Source of the DNA: Niveispirillum irakense DSM 11586
GTDB lineage: Bacteria > Pseudomonadota > Alphaproteobacteria > Azospirillales > Azospirillaceae
DNA length: 64,000 bases
Direction of reading: 5' to 3'
Assembly (NCBI RefSeq): GCF_000429645.1
Contig: NZ_AUCG01000001.1
Span: 96,687-160,686, forward strand
In this document: positions 1 to 8,402 of the stretch, piece by piece
How positions within the stretch are numbered: the stretch's first letter is position 1
Layout: each line of letters starts with the position of its first letter
The notes under the pieces: model-generated
What the model saw: only the letters and a program-made list of their open reading frames with translations
What the model was told of the DNA's origin: nothing
Databases searched by the model: none
Position numbers and translations under genes: made by a program

Positions 1-161
1 CCATTGTCCGCCACGGGCCAGCGGCGGAAATCGGGCCCGCCGCCGATGTTATCGAAGCGGATGACCTCCGCGCCCAGTTGCGCCAGATGCAATCCGCAGG
101 ACGGGCCGGCGATGAAGGCGGAGCCCTCGACGACGCGCAGACCCTTCAGGATATCGTACAT
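1..161 (-). CDS. CaiB/BaiF CoA-transferase, N-terminal part (runs off window)
   Basis: Only the first 53 or so codons are inside the window. Reading from the ATG at 161 the protein begins MYDILKGLRVVEG and continues with a GAEVIRFDNIGGG segment. This is the usual start of family III CoA-transferases: a short strand, then the Rossmann-like 'LGAxVIxxE' region. The family moves CoA between carboxylic acids. It lies 4 bases downstream of an MDR oxidoreductase in a minus-strand operon with two acyl-CoA dehydrogenases, so it probably activates or recycles a CoA thioester in the same pathway. The substrate is unknown. The catalytic Asp lies outside the window. Confidence 0.85.
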   Translation of the reverse strand, partial: MYDILKGLRVVEGSAFIAGPSCGLHLAQLGAEVIRFDNIGGGPDFRRWPVADN

Positions 162-165
162 GGCG

Positions 166-1167
166 TCAGATCCTCACCAGCACGCGGCCGAGATTGTCGC
201 CACCGAACAGGCTGAAGAACGCGTCCAGTGCATGATCGATGCCGTCATGCACCGTCTCCGCCGCATGGATCAGGCCGGCCTGATACCATTGCGTCGCATC
301 GCGCAGGAACTGTTCTTCCAGATGCAGGTAGTTCAGGACGATGAAGCCCTGCAGGCGCAGGCCCTTTACCACCACCTGGGTCAGGTTACGCGGGGCCGCC
401 GACGGTTCGGTGGCATTATATTGGGAGATCATGCCGCACAGGGCGAAGCGCCCGCCTGGATTGGCAATGGCGATGGCCGCCTGCAAATGGTCGCCGCCGA
501 CATTATCGAAATAGATGTCGATGCCGCCCTTCGCCTCACGCGCCAGGGCCTTGGTCAGGCTGGGTTCGGCCTTGTAATCAATGACCCCATCCAGTTTCAG
601 CGTATCGCGCAGGAAGGCCGTCTTCAGCGGGCCACCGGCTGCACCGATGACCTTGTTGCCCTTCAGTTTGGCGATCTGGCAGACGACGGACCCGACACCG
701 CCAGACGCGGCCGACACGAAGACCGTGTCGCCCTCGCGCATTTGCGCGATGTGCAACAGGCCGGTATAGGCCGTCAGACCCGTCATGCCGGCAAAGCCCA
801 GATAGGCCTGTTCGGGCAGAATGGAACAGTCGCGCTTCTTTAGCGCCTCGGCCGGGGCGTTGAACAGCTCCCGCCAGCCCAGGCGCGACCAGACCACATC
901 ACCGGGGGCGAAGTCGGGATGGTTGGATTGTTCCACCACGCCGGTGGCCGGCCCTTCCATGGGCGCGCCCAGGGTGAAAGGGGCGACATAGCTTTTCGTC
1001 TCCCCCATGCGGCCGCGCATGGCGGGATCAACTGCCATCCAGCGGTTGCGCACCTGGACCTCACCCGGGCCGGGTGGGGGCACCGTTACGGTGGCCAGCT
1101 CGAAATTTTCCTGCACCGGCGCGCCCACGGGGCGACTGATCAGGCGGATTTCACGCGAAAGGCTCAT
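166..1167 (-). CDS. Zinc-independent MDR NADP-dependent oxidoreductase (CurA/prostaglandin-reductase-like)
   Basis: A 333-residue medium-chain dehydrogenase/reductase of the leukotriene B4/prostaglandin/curcumin double-bond reductase type. These enzymes reduce alpha,beta-unsaturated ketones or aldehydes with NADPH. The nucleotide-binding turn SAASGGVGS is clear about halfway, followed by YFDNVGGD, a family hallmark. No zinc-binding cysteine cluster is present. The ATG at 1167 is chosen because GGAAGGAC lies about 7 bases upstream. A 7-codon longer start would overlap the preceding gene's stop. It is co-oriented with and adjacent to two acyl-CoA dehydrogenases and a CoA-transferase, so it may reduce an enone intermediate of that catabolic route (inference). 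Confidence 0.9.
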   Translation of the reverse strand: MSLSREIRLISRPVGAPVQENFELATVTVPPPGPGEVQVRNRWMAVDPAMRGRMGETKSYVAPFTLGAPMEGPATGVVEQSNHPDFAPGDVVWSRLGWRELFNAPAEALKKRDCSILPEQAYLGFAGMTGLTAYTGLLHIAQMREGDTVFVSAASGGVGSVVCQIAKLKGNKVIGAAGGPLKTAFLRDTLKLDGVIDYKAEPSLTKALAREAKGGIDIYFDNVGGDHLQAAIAIANPGGRFALCGMISQYNATEPSAAPRNLTQVVVKGLRLQGFIVLNYLHLEEQFLRDATQWYQAGLIHAAETVHDGIDHALDAFFSLFGGDNLGRVLVRI

Positions 1168-1184
1168 GTTCTGGTCCTTCCGTC

Positions 1185-2303
1185 TCAATAGCCGCAGAGG
1201 CGGGCATAGCGTTCACGGTGGAAGGCGGCGTTGCCAAAGCTCATATCCGCCACCCGCGCCCGCTTCAGATAGAAACCGGCATCATGTTCGTCGGTCATGC
1301 CGATGCCGCCATGCAGTTGGATCATCTCCGTCGCCATGCGGCGCAGCGTGTCGCCGGCCAGCGCCTTGGCCAGGGATGCCAGGACGGGGATGTCGTCCCC
1401 ATCCTCATCCAAGGCGGCCAGCGCCGCCTCCACCGCCGACCTTGTCAGTTCCAACTCGGCATAAAGGTTGGCGGCGCGGTGCTGCAGGGCTTGGAACTGG
1501 CCGATGATGCGGCCGAACTGCTTGCGGGTCTTCAGATAGTCCAGCGTCGTCTCAAACGCCTGCACCGCCGCCCCCAGCATTTCCGCCGCTTGGCAGATAC
1601 AGGCGCGATCAAGCACCCGGTCCAGCACCCCCTGCCCTTCACCGGGCGGGGACAGCAGGGCGTCGGGCCCCACCGCGACATTGTCGAAACTCAAGATGGC
1701 GGCACCGCGCGGCAGTACCTCTCGCAGGGCGCGGCGATCAAGACCGGCAGCATCACCATCGACCAGGAACAGGGCCACACCATCGGTGGTGCGAGCCGGG
1801 ACGATGAACAGGCCCGCCGCCATGCCAAACGGCACCGGTCGCTTCACGCCCGACAAACGCCAGCCGTCGCCGTCGCGTTCAGCCGCCAACGCCACCTGGC
1901 GCTGCGGATGGCGTCGATCCTCATCCAGCGCCAGCACGGCGACCAACTCACCACTGGCGAGGGCGGGCAAAAAGCGTTCCTGTTGTGCTGCGTTGCCGGC
2001 CAGCCGTAAAGCGCCCACCGCCGCCACGGCGCTGTCGATCAGCGGTGAAGGCAGCAGCGTGCGGCCCAGCCGTTCAACGATCAGGCCTAAGCTGAGATGG
2101 CCGAAATCGCTGCCACCGAATTCCTCGGGCACCAGGATGCCGGTCCAGCCCATTTCCGCCATTTCGGCATAAAGGTCCGGATCGAACCCCGTCTGCCCAT
2201 CCAATTCACGCAGTCGCCGCAGCGCGGTGACGGGCGCACGGTCGAGCGCCCATGCTTCCGCCCCATCGCGCAGCATGCGTTGTTCCTCGTTGAGGACAGC
2301 CAT
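1185..2303 (-). CDS. Acyl-CoA dehydrogenase, shorter subunit of an adjacent pair
   Basis: A 372-residue acyl-CoA dehydrogenase fold protein. It opens with the N-terminal helical domain (LNEEQRMLRDGAEAWA), has a middle beta domain, and ends with the C-terminal helical domain carrying MIQLHGGIGMTDEHD. The central substrate/flavin signature is weak: the usual 'xxTEPxAGSD' block is not evident where it should be, around 120-150. That is typical of the degenerate partner in heteromeric steroid- or terpene-type dehydrogenases. It lies 24 bases downstream of a second ACAD on the same strand, so an alpha2beta2 heteromer is plausible. FAD-dependent alpha,beta-dehydrogenation is the family reaction; the substrate is not known. 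Confidence 0.88.
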   Translation of the reverse strand: MAVLNEEQRMLRDGAEAWALDRAPVTALRRLRELDGQTGFDPDLYAEMAEMGWTGILVPEEFGGSDFGHLSLGLIVERLGRTLLPSPLIDSAVAAVGALRLAGNAAQQERFLPALASGELVAVLALDEDRRHPQRQVALAAERDGDGWRLSGVKRPVPFGMAAGLFIVPARTTDGVALFLVDGDAAGLDRRALREVLPRGAAILSFDNVAVGPDALLSPPGEGQGVLDRVLDRACICQAAEMLGAAVQAFETTLDYLKTRKQFGRIIGQFQALQHRAANLYAELELTRSAVEAALAALDEDGDDIPVLASLAKALAGDTLRRMATEMIQLHGGIGMTDEHDAGFYLKRARVADMSFGNAAFHRERYARLCGY

Positions 2304-2327
2304 CGGCCCCTCCTCCTGGTGTTCTTG

Positions 2328-3509
2328 TTATTGGTAATCGGGCAGGTTCAAGACCCGCTTCGCCGTGATGTTGTTCTGAATCTCGAAGCTGCCGCCATAG
2401 ATCGAATAGGCCTTGCTGTGCAGCCAGGCTCGCGTGGCCTCCAACTCGTCGGGCTCGAACCCGCCGCCCTCCCAGCCCAGGCCACGGTTGCCCAGGATTT
2501 CCACGATCAGTTCGCCCCGTTCCTGCGACACGTCCGATCCCAGATTCTTCACCGCCGACAAGGCGGGGGAGGTGCCGGTGCCGGCCTTCGCCTCCCTGGC
2601 TGCGCGTTGGAAGGTTTGCGAGTAAGCGCGCGAGCGCATGGAATTCAAGATCAGGCGGCGGCGCAGGTCGGGATCGGCGATGCGGCCATCCGCATCCTCC
2701 CCGATATAGCGCTTGGCGAGTGGCGCCAGACTGGGCGCCTCCGCCCTGTTGCCAGCCAGACTGTCGCGCTCGAACTGCAACAGGCGCTTGGCGACGGCCC
2801 AGCCCTGGTTGACGCCGCCCACGATATTCTCCTTCGGCACCTGCACATCGGTCAGGAACACTTCGGCGAAATGGGTGGTGCCGGATATCAGGGTGATGGG
2901 CCGTGCCTCCACCCCGGGACTGGACATGTCGATCAAAAGGAAGCTGATGCCCGCCTGCTTGCGGCTGGTATCAGTACGAACCAGGCAGAAGCACCAATGG
3001 GCATGATTGGCACCCGAGGTCCAGATCTTCTGGCCATTGACCAGCCAATGATCCCCCTGGTCGATGCATTTGGTCTGGAGGGATGCCAGGTCGGACCCGG
3101 CGCCGGGTTCGGAGAAACCCTGGCACCAGCGTACCGTCCCCTTGGCGATGCCCGGCAGAAAGCGCAGCTTCTGTTCGTCATCGGCATATTCCAGCAGGGT
3201 CGGACCCAGCATCATCATGCCGTAGCTGCGATTGGGGTTGAAGGCGCCGATGCGCGCCATTTCCTGGTTGATCACCGCCTCATGCGCACGGGTCAGACCG
3301 GCGCCACCATATTCCGGGGCCCAGGTCACGGCACCCCAGCCCTTGTCCGCGATTCGACGCAGCCAAAGCTGGAAATCCGCATCGGCGTCGGCCAGCGCGC
3401 CGTCATTGTGATAGGGCTGCGGGTTCTTATAGGCGAGTGAAGCCGGAAAGTTGGCCTTAAGCCATTCGGCGACTTCTGCTCTAAACCCCTGCTCCACATC
3501 GTCTGCCAT
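2328..3509 (-). CDS. Acyl-CoA dehydrogenase, catalytic-type subunit
   Basis: A 393-residue FAD-dependent acyl-CoA dehydrogenase. The signature FSEPGAGSDLASL sits near residue 130, and the C-terminal flavin-contact motif IYGGSFEIQNNI is intact. A Gly stands where medium-chain enzymes have Glu in IYEGT, so the catalytic base must be elsewhere, as in FadE-type enzymes. The ATG at 3509 gives the normal N-terminus; the 59 extra in-frame residues upstream read as non-coding. It is the first gene of the minus-strand operon 3509-1 and is divergent from the TetR gene at 3903. Pairing with the smaller ACAD downstream suggests a heteromer acting on a bulky CoA thioester. Confidence 0.9.
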   Translation of the reverse strand: MADDVEQGFRAEVAEWLKANFPASLAYKNPQPYHNDGALADADADFQLWLRRIADKGWGAVTWAPEYGGAGLTRAHEAVINQEMARIGAFNPNRSYGMMMLGPTLLEYADDEQKLRFLPGIAKGTVRWCQGFSEPGAGSDLASLQTKCIDQGDHWLVNGQKIWTSGANHAHWCFCLVRTDTSRKQAGISFLLIDMSSPGVEARPITLISGTTHFAEVFLTDVQVPKENIVGGVNQGWAVAKRLLQFERDSLAGNRAEAPSLAPLAKRYIGEDADGRIADPDLRRRLILNSMRSRAYSQTFQRAAREAKAGTGTSPALSAVKNLGSDVSQERGELIVEILGNRGLGWEGGGFEPDELEATRAWLHSKAYSIYGGSFEIQNNITAKRVLNLPDYQ

Positions 3510-3902
3510 ATCAGCCAACTGTCCCGTTACGCCCCGAGAGGGATGTGGTTCCGGCGATGCCGCGATCCGTGCCGCTGGCCCCGCCAACGGGGGCCGCGTC
3601 GCTGTCAAGCCACGGACCTTTATCGCTTCTGATGCCTTTGACCTTAATTCAGCCAGACGGTGTTTGCACGACAAAAATTGCATCACAGGTTATTATGTTG
3701 GGCGCGACGGGCATACGTGACGGCATGACAGGCCCCTTCGCGATGCAACGGTATGCCAGCAAGTCCGGGCTGCCCGCCGCAGAATGTCCTGCCTTCCAGC
3801 CTCATCCAAACTTTTACAGACGTGCAATGTTGTCATATAGATGAAGCCTTCCCTATGCTCGAGGGCAAGGCAGCGGCCAGTTTGGTTAAGGAGTAAGTGC
3901 CC
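3510..3902. promoter_or_regulatory. Divergent intergenic region between ACAD operon and TetR gene
   Basis: This 393-base gap separates two divergent transcription units and holds no convincing gene. The right part carries a good sigma70-like promoter for the TetR gene: TTTACA at 3813-3818, a 17-base spacer and TATAGA at 3836-3841. In the left part, the arm AAAATTGC at 3674-3681 matches one arm of the palindrome found at 13539 and 15299, and a TTGCAC half-site lies at about 3664. These could be weak regulator sites for the minus operon. Confidence 0.5.
3813..3841 (+). promoter_or_regulatory. Candidate sigma70 promoter of TetR gene
   Basis: A -35 hexamer TTTACA (5 of 6 to consensus) and a -10 TATAGA (4 of 6) are separated by exactly 17 bases. 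They lie about 60 bases upstream of the TetR start. A GTGCAA half-site lies inside the spacer. Confidence 0.5.
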
Positions 3903-4652
3903 GTGTCGCGGATCGAACCGGAAAAGGTCCTGGTCTATTCCAGCCCCGCCATTCATGCGCGCCGCCGCCGCATCTTGGAGGAAACCCGCAAGCTGATCGC
4001 CGAACGCGGCCTGATCGGCTTCAGCATGGATGAGATCTGCAAGCGCGCCGACGTGTCCAAGCGCACGCTCTACAACGCGTTCCAGACCAAGGAACGCATG
4101 ATCGCCATGGCGATTCATGAATATTTTGAACGCTATATCTCCCGCCTGCCCTATTCCAGCCCGGCCGGCACGTTGCAGCGCAATGTCGAGCGCATGGTGT
4201 TCGTGATCCAGCGCAACCGGCAGATCCGCAATTACATCAGTGCGATCATGTCGATCTATTTCAGCCTGGATGCCGATAGCGACATCTGGACGACCATGCA
4301 CTCCATGGCCGTTACCCCCAATCTGCAATGGATTGAGGCGCTGAAGGCACGCCGCCAGCTACAGCCCTGGATTGATGCGCAGCGGCTGGCCGATGATGTG
4401 GTGCGCTTTGAATATGCCATCATCTATGATTGGTGCCGTGGCCATATCGCCGACGACGCGGTGATCCCGCATTTATTGACCACCTGCCTGACACTGATGT
4501 CCGGTGCCACGCGCGGCGCAGCGCGCAAGGAGATCGAGGCGGTGCTGGACGATATCCGGGAAGGCAGGCTGCCGCTGGCTGCCACTTCCGCCGGCACGCC
4601 CGCCACCACATCGCCACCAGCGGAGCCGGAACTGACCGACGAAGTCGTGTAG
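3903..4652 (+). CDS. TetR/AcrR family transcriptional regulator
   Basis: About 249 residues. An N-terminal TetR helix-turn-helix is visible: RRRRILEETRKLIAERG, then GFSMDEICKRADVSKRTLYNAF, the classical recognition helix. The ligand-binding C-terminal domain is family-unspecific. The GTG at 3903 is preferred because AAGGAG (3888-3893) lies 9 bases upstream. The in-frame GTG at 3897 would leave only 3. The C-terminal 20 or so residues are Ala/Thr/Pro-rich and probably disordered. It is divergent from the ACAD operon and just upstream of the enoyl-CoA hydratase operon, so it is a likely regulator of one or both. The ligand is unknown, with an acyl-CoA as the usual guess. Confidence 0.88.
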   Translation: MSRIEPEKVLVYSSPAIHARRRRILEETRKLIAERGLIGFSMDEICKRADVSKRTLYNAFQTKERMIAMAIHEYFERYISRLPYSSPAGTLQRNVERMVFVIQRNRQIRNYISAIMSIYFSLDADSDIWTTMHSMAVTPNLQWIEALKARRQLQPWIDAQRLADDVVRFEYAIIYDWCRGHIADDAVIPHLLTTCLTLMSGATRGAARKEIEAVLDDIREGRLPLAATSAGTPATTSPPAEPELTDEVV

Positions 4653-4675
4653 AGGCAATCTCTTTAATTTTAACC

Positions 4676-4703
4676 TTCACTGCAATATTAGACATGGTAT
4701 AGT
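4676..4703 (+). promoter_or_regulatory. Candidate promoter of the ech/PQQ/fadJ-like operon
   Basis: TTCACT (4676-4681) and TATAGT (4698-4703) are spaced by 16 bases, 67 bases upstream of the hydratase ATG. The -10 matches consensus at 5 of 6 positions and the -35 at 4 of 6. Confidence 0.4.
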
Positions 4704-4770
4704 CCGCTGGATCGACGAGGCAGCGCGTGTTTGTCGCCGCCATCCGTCCCCCTCCATCCAGCGGAATGCC

Positions 4771-5592
4771 ATGACAGAACAGGCGAAGACCCTACAGACC
4801 GGCACCGCGCGGCTGCTGGCGGAAAGCAGACCGGACGGTGTCCTGCATGTCACCCTGAACCGCCCGGAAGCGCGCAACGCCGTCTCCTTCGAGATGTGGG
4901 AAGGCTTCTCATCCCTGCTGGATCAGGTGGAGCGGGAAACCCCACCCCGTGCCATCGTCCTGACCGGGGCCGGGGACTATTTCTCCTTCGGTGGCGATCT
5001 CAAGGTACCGCCCAACCGGGGTGAAGGGGCGCTGGCTACGGCGGCGCGCCTGGAATGGGGCCAGCGCATCATTACCCGCCTGCGCCGCCTGCCCGTGCCG
5101 GTGATTGCCGCGGTGGAAGGCGGGGCCTATGGCATCGGCTGGAGCCTGGTGATGGCCTGCGACATGGTGTTCGCCGCCGACAATGCCGCCTTCGGTGCCC
5201 CCTTCGTCAATTATGGCCTGACGCCCGATGGCGGGGCCGCCTGGTTCCTGACCCAGCAATTGGGCCGCTACCGCGCGGCGGAACTGATCTTCTCCGCCCG
5301 GTCCATGCCGGTGGCGGAGGCTGCGTCTGTCGGGCTGGTCAGCCGCATCTGCCCTGCCGGCACGGTGGCGGCAGAGGCGCTGGCCTTTGCCGCTGGCATC
5401 GGCCAGGGCAACCGCCATGCGGTGGAACTGACCAAGCGGCTTTTGCATGGCGCGCAGACGGGTGACCTGGAGACCAGCCACGCCATGGAACTGGTCTATT
5501 GCGCCCGCCTGCAGGACGGACCGGAGCTGCGCCAGGCGCGGGAGGCATTCGCCGCCAAACGCGCGGCCGCCAACGCCGCCAAGCAAGGCTGA
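4771..5592 (+). CDS. Enoyl-CoA hydratase/isomerase family protein
   Basis: A 273-residue crotonase-fold enzyme. N-terminal VLHVTLNRPEARNAVS is the crotonase entry. The oxyanion-hole segment SFGGDLK and the AAVEGGAYGIGWSL block are both present. In the active-site stretch GAPFVNYGLTPDGGAAW, neither catalytic Glu of classical enoyl-CoA hydratase is clearly retained; the second position looks like Asp. The enzyme may therefore be an isomerase or a hydratase for an unusual substrate. It is the first gene of a plus-strand operon (ech, flavin reductase, PQQ dehydrogenase, FadJ-like). Confidence 0.88.
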   Translation: MTEQAKTLQTGTARLLAESRPDGVLHVTLNRPEARNAVSFEMWEGFSSLLDQVERETPPRAIVLTGAGDYFSFGGDLKVPPNRGEGALATAARLEWGQRIITRLRRLPVPVIAAVEGGAYGIGWSLVMACDMVFAADNAAFGAPFVNYGLTPDGGAAWFLTQQLGRYRAAELIFSARSMPVAEAASVGLVSRICPAGTVAAEALAFAAGIGQGNRHAVELTKRLLHGAQTGDLETSHAMELVYCARLQDGPELRQAREAFAAKRAAANAAKQG

Positions 5593-5622
5593 CCATCCCT
5601 TCACGCGGATAAAGGGTTCATC

Positions 5623-6255
5623 ATGCAATTCGACATGCGCAGCCTGCCGCTTCTGGCGCGCTACAAGATCCTGAATTCCACGGTGACGCCGCGCCCCATC
5701 GCCTGGGTCACGACGGTATCGCGCGACGGGGTGCGCAATGCCGCACCCTACAGCTTCTTCAACGCCGTGGGCGACGACCCGCCGCTGCTGGTCCTGGGTT
5801 TGTTGAAGCATCCCGTCACCGGCCTGATGAAGGACACAGCCCGCAACATCATGGAGACCGGCGACTATGTCGTGAACCTTGTGTGCGAGGATGATGCCGA
5901 GCGCATGGTTCAGTGCAGCGTCGACGCGCCCGCCGAACTGGATGAAATCCTCTATGCCGGAGTGGAGACGGCCGACAGCGTTCTGGTGAAGCCGCCGCGC
6001 ATCGCCAGCAGCCCGGTGAGCTTCGAATGCCACAAACATTCCGCCATCGATATCGGCCGCCAGACCATCGTGCTGGGTGAGATCCTGATGACCCATATCC
6101 AGGACCGCTTCGTGCTGGATGCGGCCAAACAATATGTCGATACGCCCGCCATGAAGCTGATCGGGCGCACCCATGGCAGCGGCTGGTACGTGCGCAACAG
6201 CGACGCGTTCAAGCTGGAACGGCCGGCCTACGATCCGTCGCGCCAACAGGGGTAG
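5623..6255 (+). CDS. Flavin reductase-like / FMN-binding split-barrel protein
   Basis: A 210-residue protein of the DIM6/NTAB flavin reductase family. The opening TVTPRPIAWVTTVS and the following RNAAPYSFFNAVGDDPPLL match the FMN-binding strand and loop of this family. Family members bind FMN and either supply reduced flavin to a monooxygenase partner or act as oxidoreductases themselves. The start is supported by AAAGGG 10 bases upstream. It lies 30 bases after the hydratase and 62 before the PQQ dehydrogenase. An LLM-type flavoenzyme occurs at 25.7 kb, but no direct pairing is visible. Confidence 0.85.
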   Translation: MQFDMRSLPLLARYKILNSTVTPRPIAWVTTVSRDGVRNAAPYSFFNAVGDDPPLLVLGLLKHPVTGLMKDTARNIMETGDYVVNLVCEDDAERMVQCSVDAPAELDEILYAGVETADSVLVKPPRIASSPVSFECHKHSAIDIGRQTIVLGEILMTHIQDRFVLDAAKQYVDTPAMKLIGRTHGSGWYVRNSDAFKLERPAYDPSRQQG

Positions 6256-6317
6256 CCGCCCGCGACCGCAAAACAGACGCCGCCCATCCCAAGAGGCGGC
6301 CACCAGGGAAGAAGCCC

Positions 6318-8402
6318 ATGTCGATGCCTTTCCGCCGGCCGCTGCTGGCCGCCGCGTTATTGCTGACCGTGGCCGCGATGCCGTTGCAGGCCGCACCGCC
6401 GGGGGCCGACTGGCCCGGCTATGGCGGCCCGGACGAGAACCATTACAGCCCGCTGGCCCAGATCAATGAAGGCAATATAAACCGGCTCAAACTGGCCTGG
6501 TATCATGATATCGACGTCCCGCCCTCCAGCTTCACTGCCCCCATCGCGGTGGACGGCGTGCTGTATTTCGCAGCCGGCCATGCCGTTATCCATGCCATGG
6601 ATGCAGCTACGGGCAAGCTGCTCTGGCGTTATGATCCGGAAGCCTGGAAGCAGGCGGGACAGAAGCTGCGCGGCGCCTGGGGCATCCGTGGCATCGCTTA
6701 TGACCAGGGCCGCATCTTCACCGGCACCATCGACGGTCGCCTGATCGCCATCGACGCCCGCACCGGCAAGCCGGAATGGAGCGTCATGACGGTGGAGAAG
6801 GAGGACGAGCGCTATGTCACCGGCGCGCCCTGGGTGTTCAACGGCAAGGTAGTGATCGGCCATGGCGGCGCGGATTTCGCGCCCATCCGTGGCTATGTCA
6901 CGGCTTACGACCAGAAGACCGGCAAGCAACTCTGGCGCTTCCACACCGTCCCCGGCGACCCCGCCAAAGGGTTCGAGAACAAGGCCATGGAGATGGCCGC
7001 CAAGACCTGGACGGGCGAATGGTGGAAATATGGCGGCGGCGGCACGGTATGGAATACCATGGCCTACGACCCCAAATTCAACCGGCTCTATATCGGCACA
7101 GGCAACGGGTCACCATGGAACCAGAAGATCCGCAGTCCCGGCGGCGGCGACAATCTGTTCCTCTGTTCCATCGTCGCCCTGGATGCCGACACGGGCGCGT
7201 ATGTCTGGCACTACCAGACCAATCCGGGGGAAACCTGGGACTATAATTCCTCGATGGATATCGAGCTGGCGGAGCTGGAGATCGACGGCAAGCGTCGGCC
7301 GGTCATCCTGCACGCGCCCAAGAACGGCTTTTTCTATGTCATCGACCGGGAAACGGGAAAGCTGATCTCGGCGGAGAAGATCGTGAAGGTCAATTGGGCC
7401 GACCGGATCGATATCGAAACCGGCCGCCCTGTGGAGAACCCGGCCGCCCGGTACCCCGATGGCAAGCCGGCGCTGGTTTTCCCCTCCCCCTTCGGCGCCC
7501 ATAATGTGGAGGCCATGTCCTTCAACCCGAAGACGGGGCTGGTCTATATTCCGGTGATGGAGCGCGGGCAGGTCTATGTCGACCCGCCGGGCGACCTGTC
7601 GCAATGGCGCCATTCCGGCGGCCAGCGCCTGTCCACCGGTACCGGCGCCCCGCCGGACGCCATGCAGCCTCCGCCGCCGACCAGCGCGCTCCTGGCCTGG
7701 AATCCTGTGACACAGAAGGAAGCCTGGCGATTGCCGTTAAAGGGTGCGCGCAATGGCGCCACCGCGACCACCGCCGGCAATCTGGTGATGCAGGGCCGTG
7801 CTGTGGGCCGCTTCGACATCCTGGCTGCCAACAATGGCAGGACAGTCTGGTCCTTCGACGCCCAGACCGCTGTGCAGGCCCAACCCATCACCTACATGGC
7901 CAAGGGCAAGCAGTACATCACGGTCATCGCCGGTGCCCGCTATCCCGGGGCCATCGGTCTGGACCGGGAATGGAATTATCATGATCAGCAATGGCGGGTG
8001 CTGACCTTCGCGCTGGAAGGCAAGGCCACCCTGCCGCCCCGGCCGGCGCCGATGGACATGCCGCTGATCGAAACTGACCGGATCGATCCGGCGCTGGCCA
8101 CGGCCGGGCGCACCACCTATGCCCAGCGCTGCTCCATCTGCCATGGTCCGGCCGCCCGTTCCGGCGGCGCCGCACCCGACCTGCTGCGGTCCCCCATTGT
8201 CGGCGATGGCGACAGCTTCAAGACCGTCCTGCATGACGGCGTGCTGCGTGAGCGCGGGATGCCCGATTTCCCCGAACTGAGCGATGGCGAGCTGGAAGGC
8301 TTGCGCCATTACATCCATCAACGCGCGCGGGAGGAAGCGGCAATCGATGCCGGTACCCTGACCCGCCCGCCCGCCAGCAGAGGCAGCAATGAAGGTCAAT
8401 GA
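6318..8402 (+). CDS. Quinohemoprotein PQQ-dependent dehydrogenase (type II-like, fused cytochrome c)
   Basis: 694 residues with a Sec signal peptide (about 1-27), an eight-bladed PQQ propeller and a C-terminal cytochrome c domain. The heme-binding CSICH is at 605-609 and a likely Met ligand is at about 648. The catalytic Asp is in TWDYN (D308). Asn310 sits at the position where lanthanide-type enzymes carry a second Asp, so a calcium-type site is expected. Two features are odd. The adjacent-cysteine disulfide of classical methanol/ethanol dehydrogenases is absent (RGAWGIRG at about 118-125 replaces it), and a close paralogue lies at 15442. It probably oxidises an alcohol in the periplasm and passes electrons through its own heme. 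It overlaps the next gene by 14 bases. Confidence 0.93.
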   Translation: MSMPFRRPLLAAALLLTVAAMPLQAAPPGADWPGYGGPDENHYSPLAQINEGNINRLKLAWYHDIDVPPSSFTAPIAVDGVLYFAAGHAVIHAMDAATGKLLWRYDPEAWKQAGQKLRGAWGIRGIAYDQGRIFTGTIDGRLIAIDARTGKPEWSVMTVEKEDERYVTGAPWVFNGKVVIGHGGADFAPIRGYVTAYDQKTGKQLWRFHTVPGDPAKGFENKAMEMAAKTWTGEWWKYGGGGTVWNTMAYDPKFNRLYIGTGNGSPWNQKIRSPGGGDNLFLCSIVALDADTGAYVWHYQTNPGETWDYNSSMDIELAELEIDGKRRPVILHAPKNGFFYVIDRETGKLISAEKIVKVNWADRIDIETGRPVENPAARYPDGKPALVFPSPFGAHNVEAMSFNPKTGLVYIPVMERGQVYVDPPGDLSQWRHSGGQRLSTGTGAPPDAMQPPPPTSALLAWNPVTQKEAWRLPLKGARNGATATTAGNLVMQGRAVGRFDILAANNGRTVWSFDAQTAVQAQPITYMAKGKQYITVIAGARYPGAIGLDREWNYHDQQWRVLTFALEGKATLPPRPAPMDMPLIETDRIDPALATAGRTTYAQRCSICHGPAARSGGAAPDLLRSPIVGDGDSFKTVLHDGVLRERGMPDFPELSDGELEGLRHYIHQRAREEAAIDAGTLTRPPASRGSNEGQ

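Noticed and set aside
4909..6396. 495-codon minus-strand frame opposite the hydratase and flavin reductase genes
   Set aside because: It spans two genes with clear families and has no features of its own.
6318..8402. Lanthanide-dependent (XoxF/PedH-like) assignment for the PQQ enzymes
   Set aside because: The diagnostic second Asp two residues after the catalytic Asp is Asn in both proteins.
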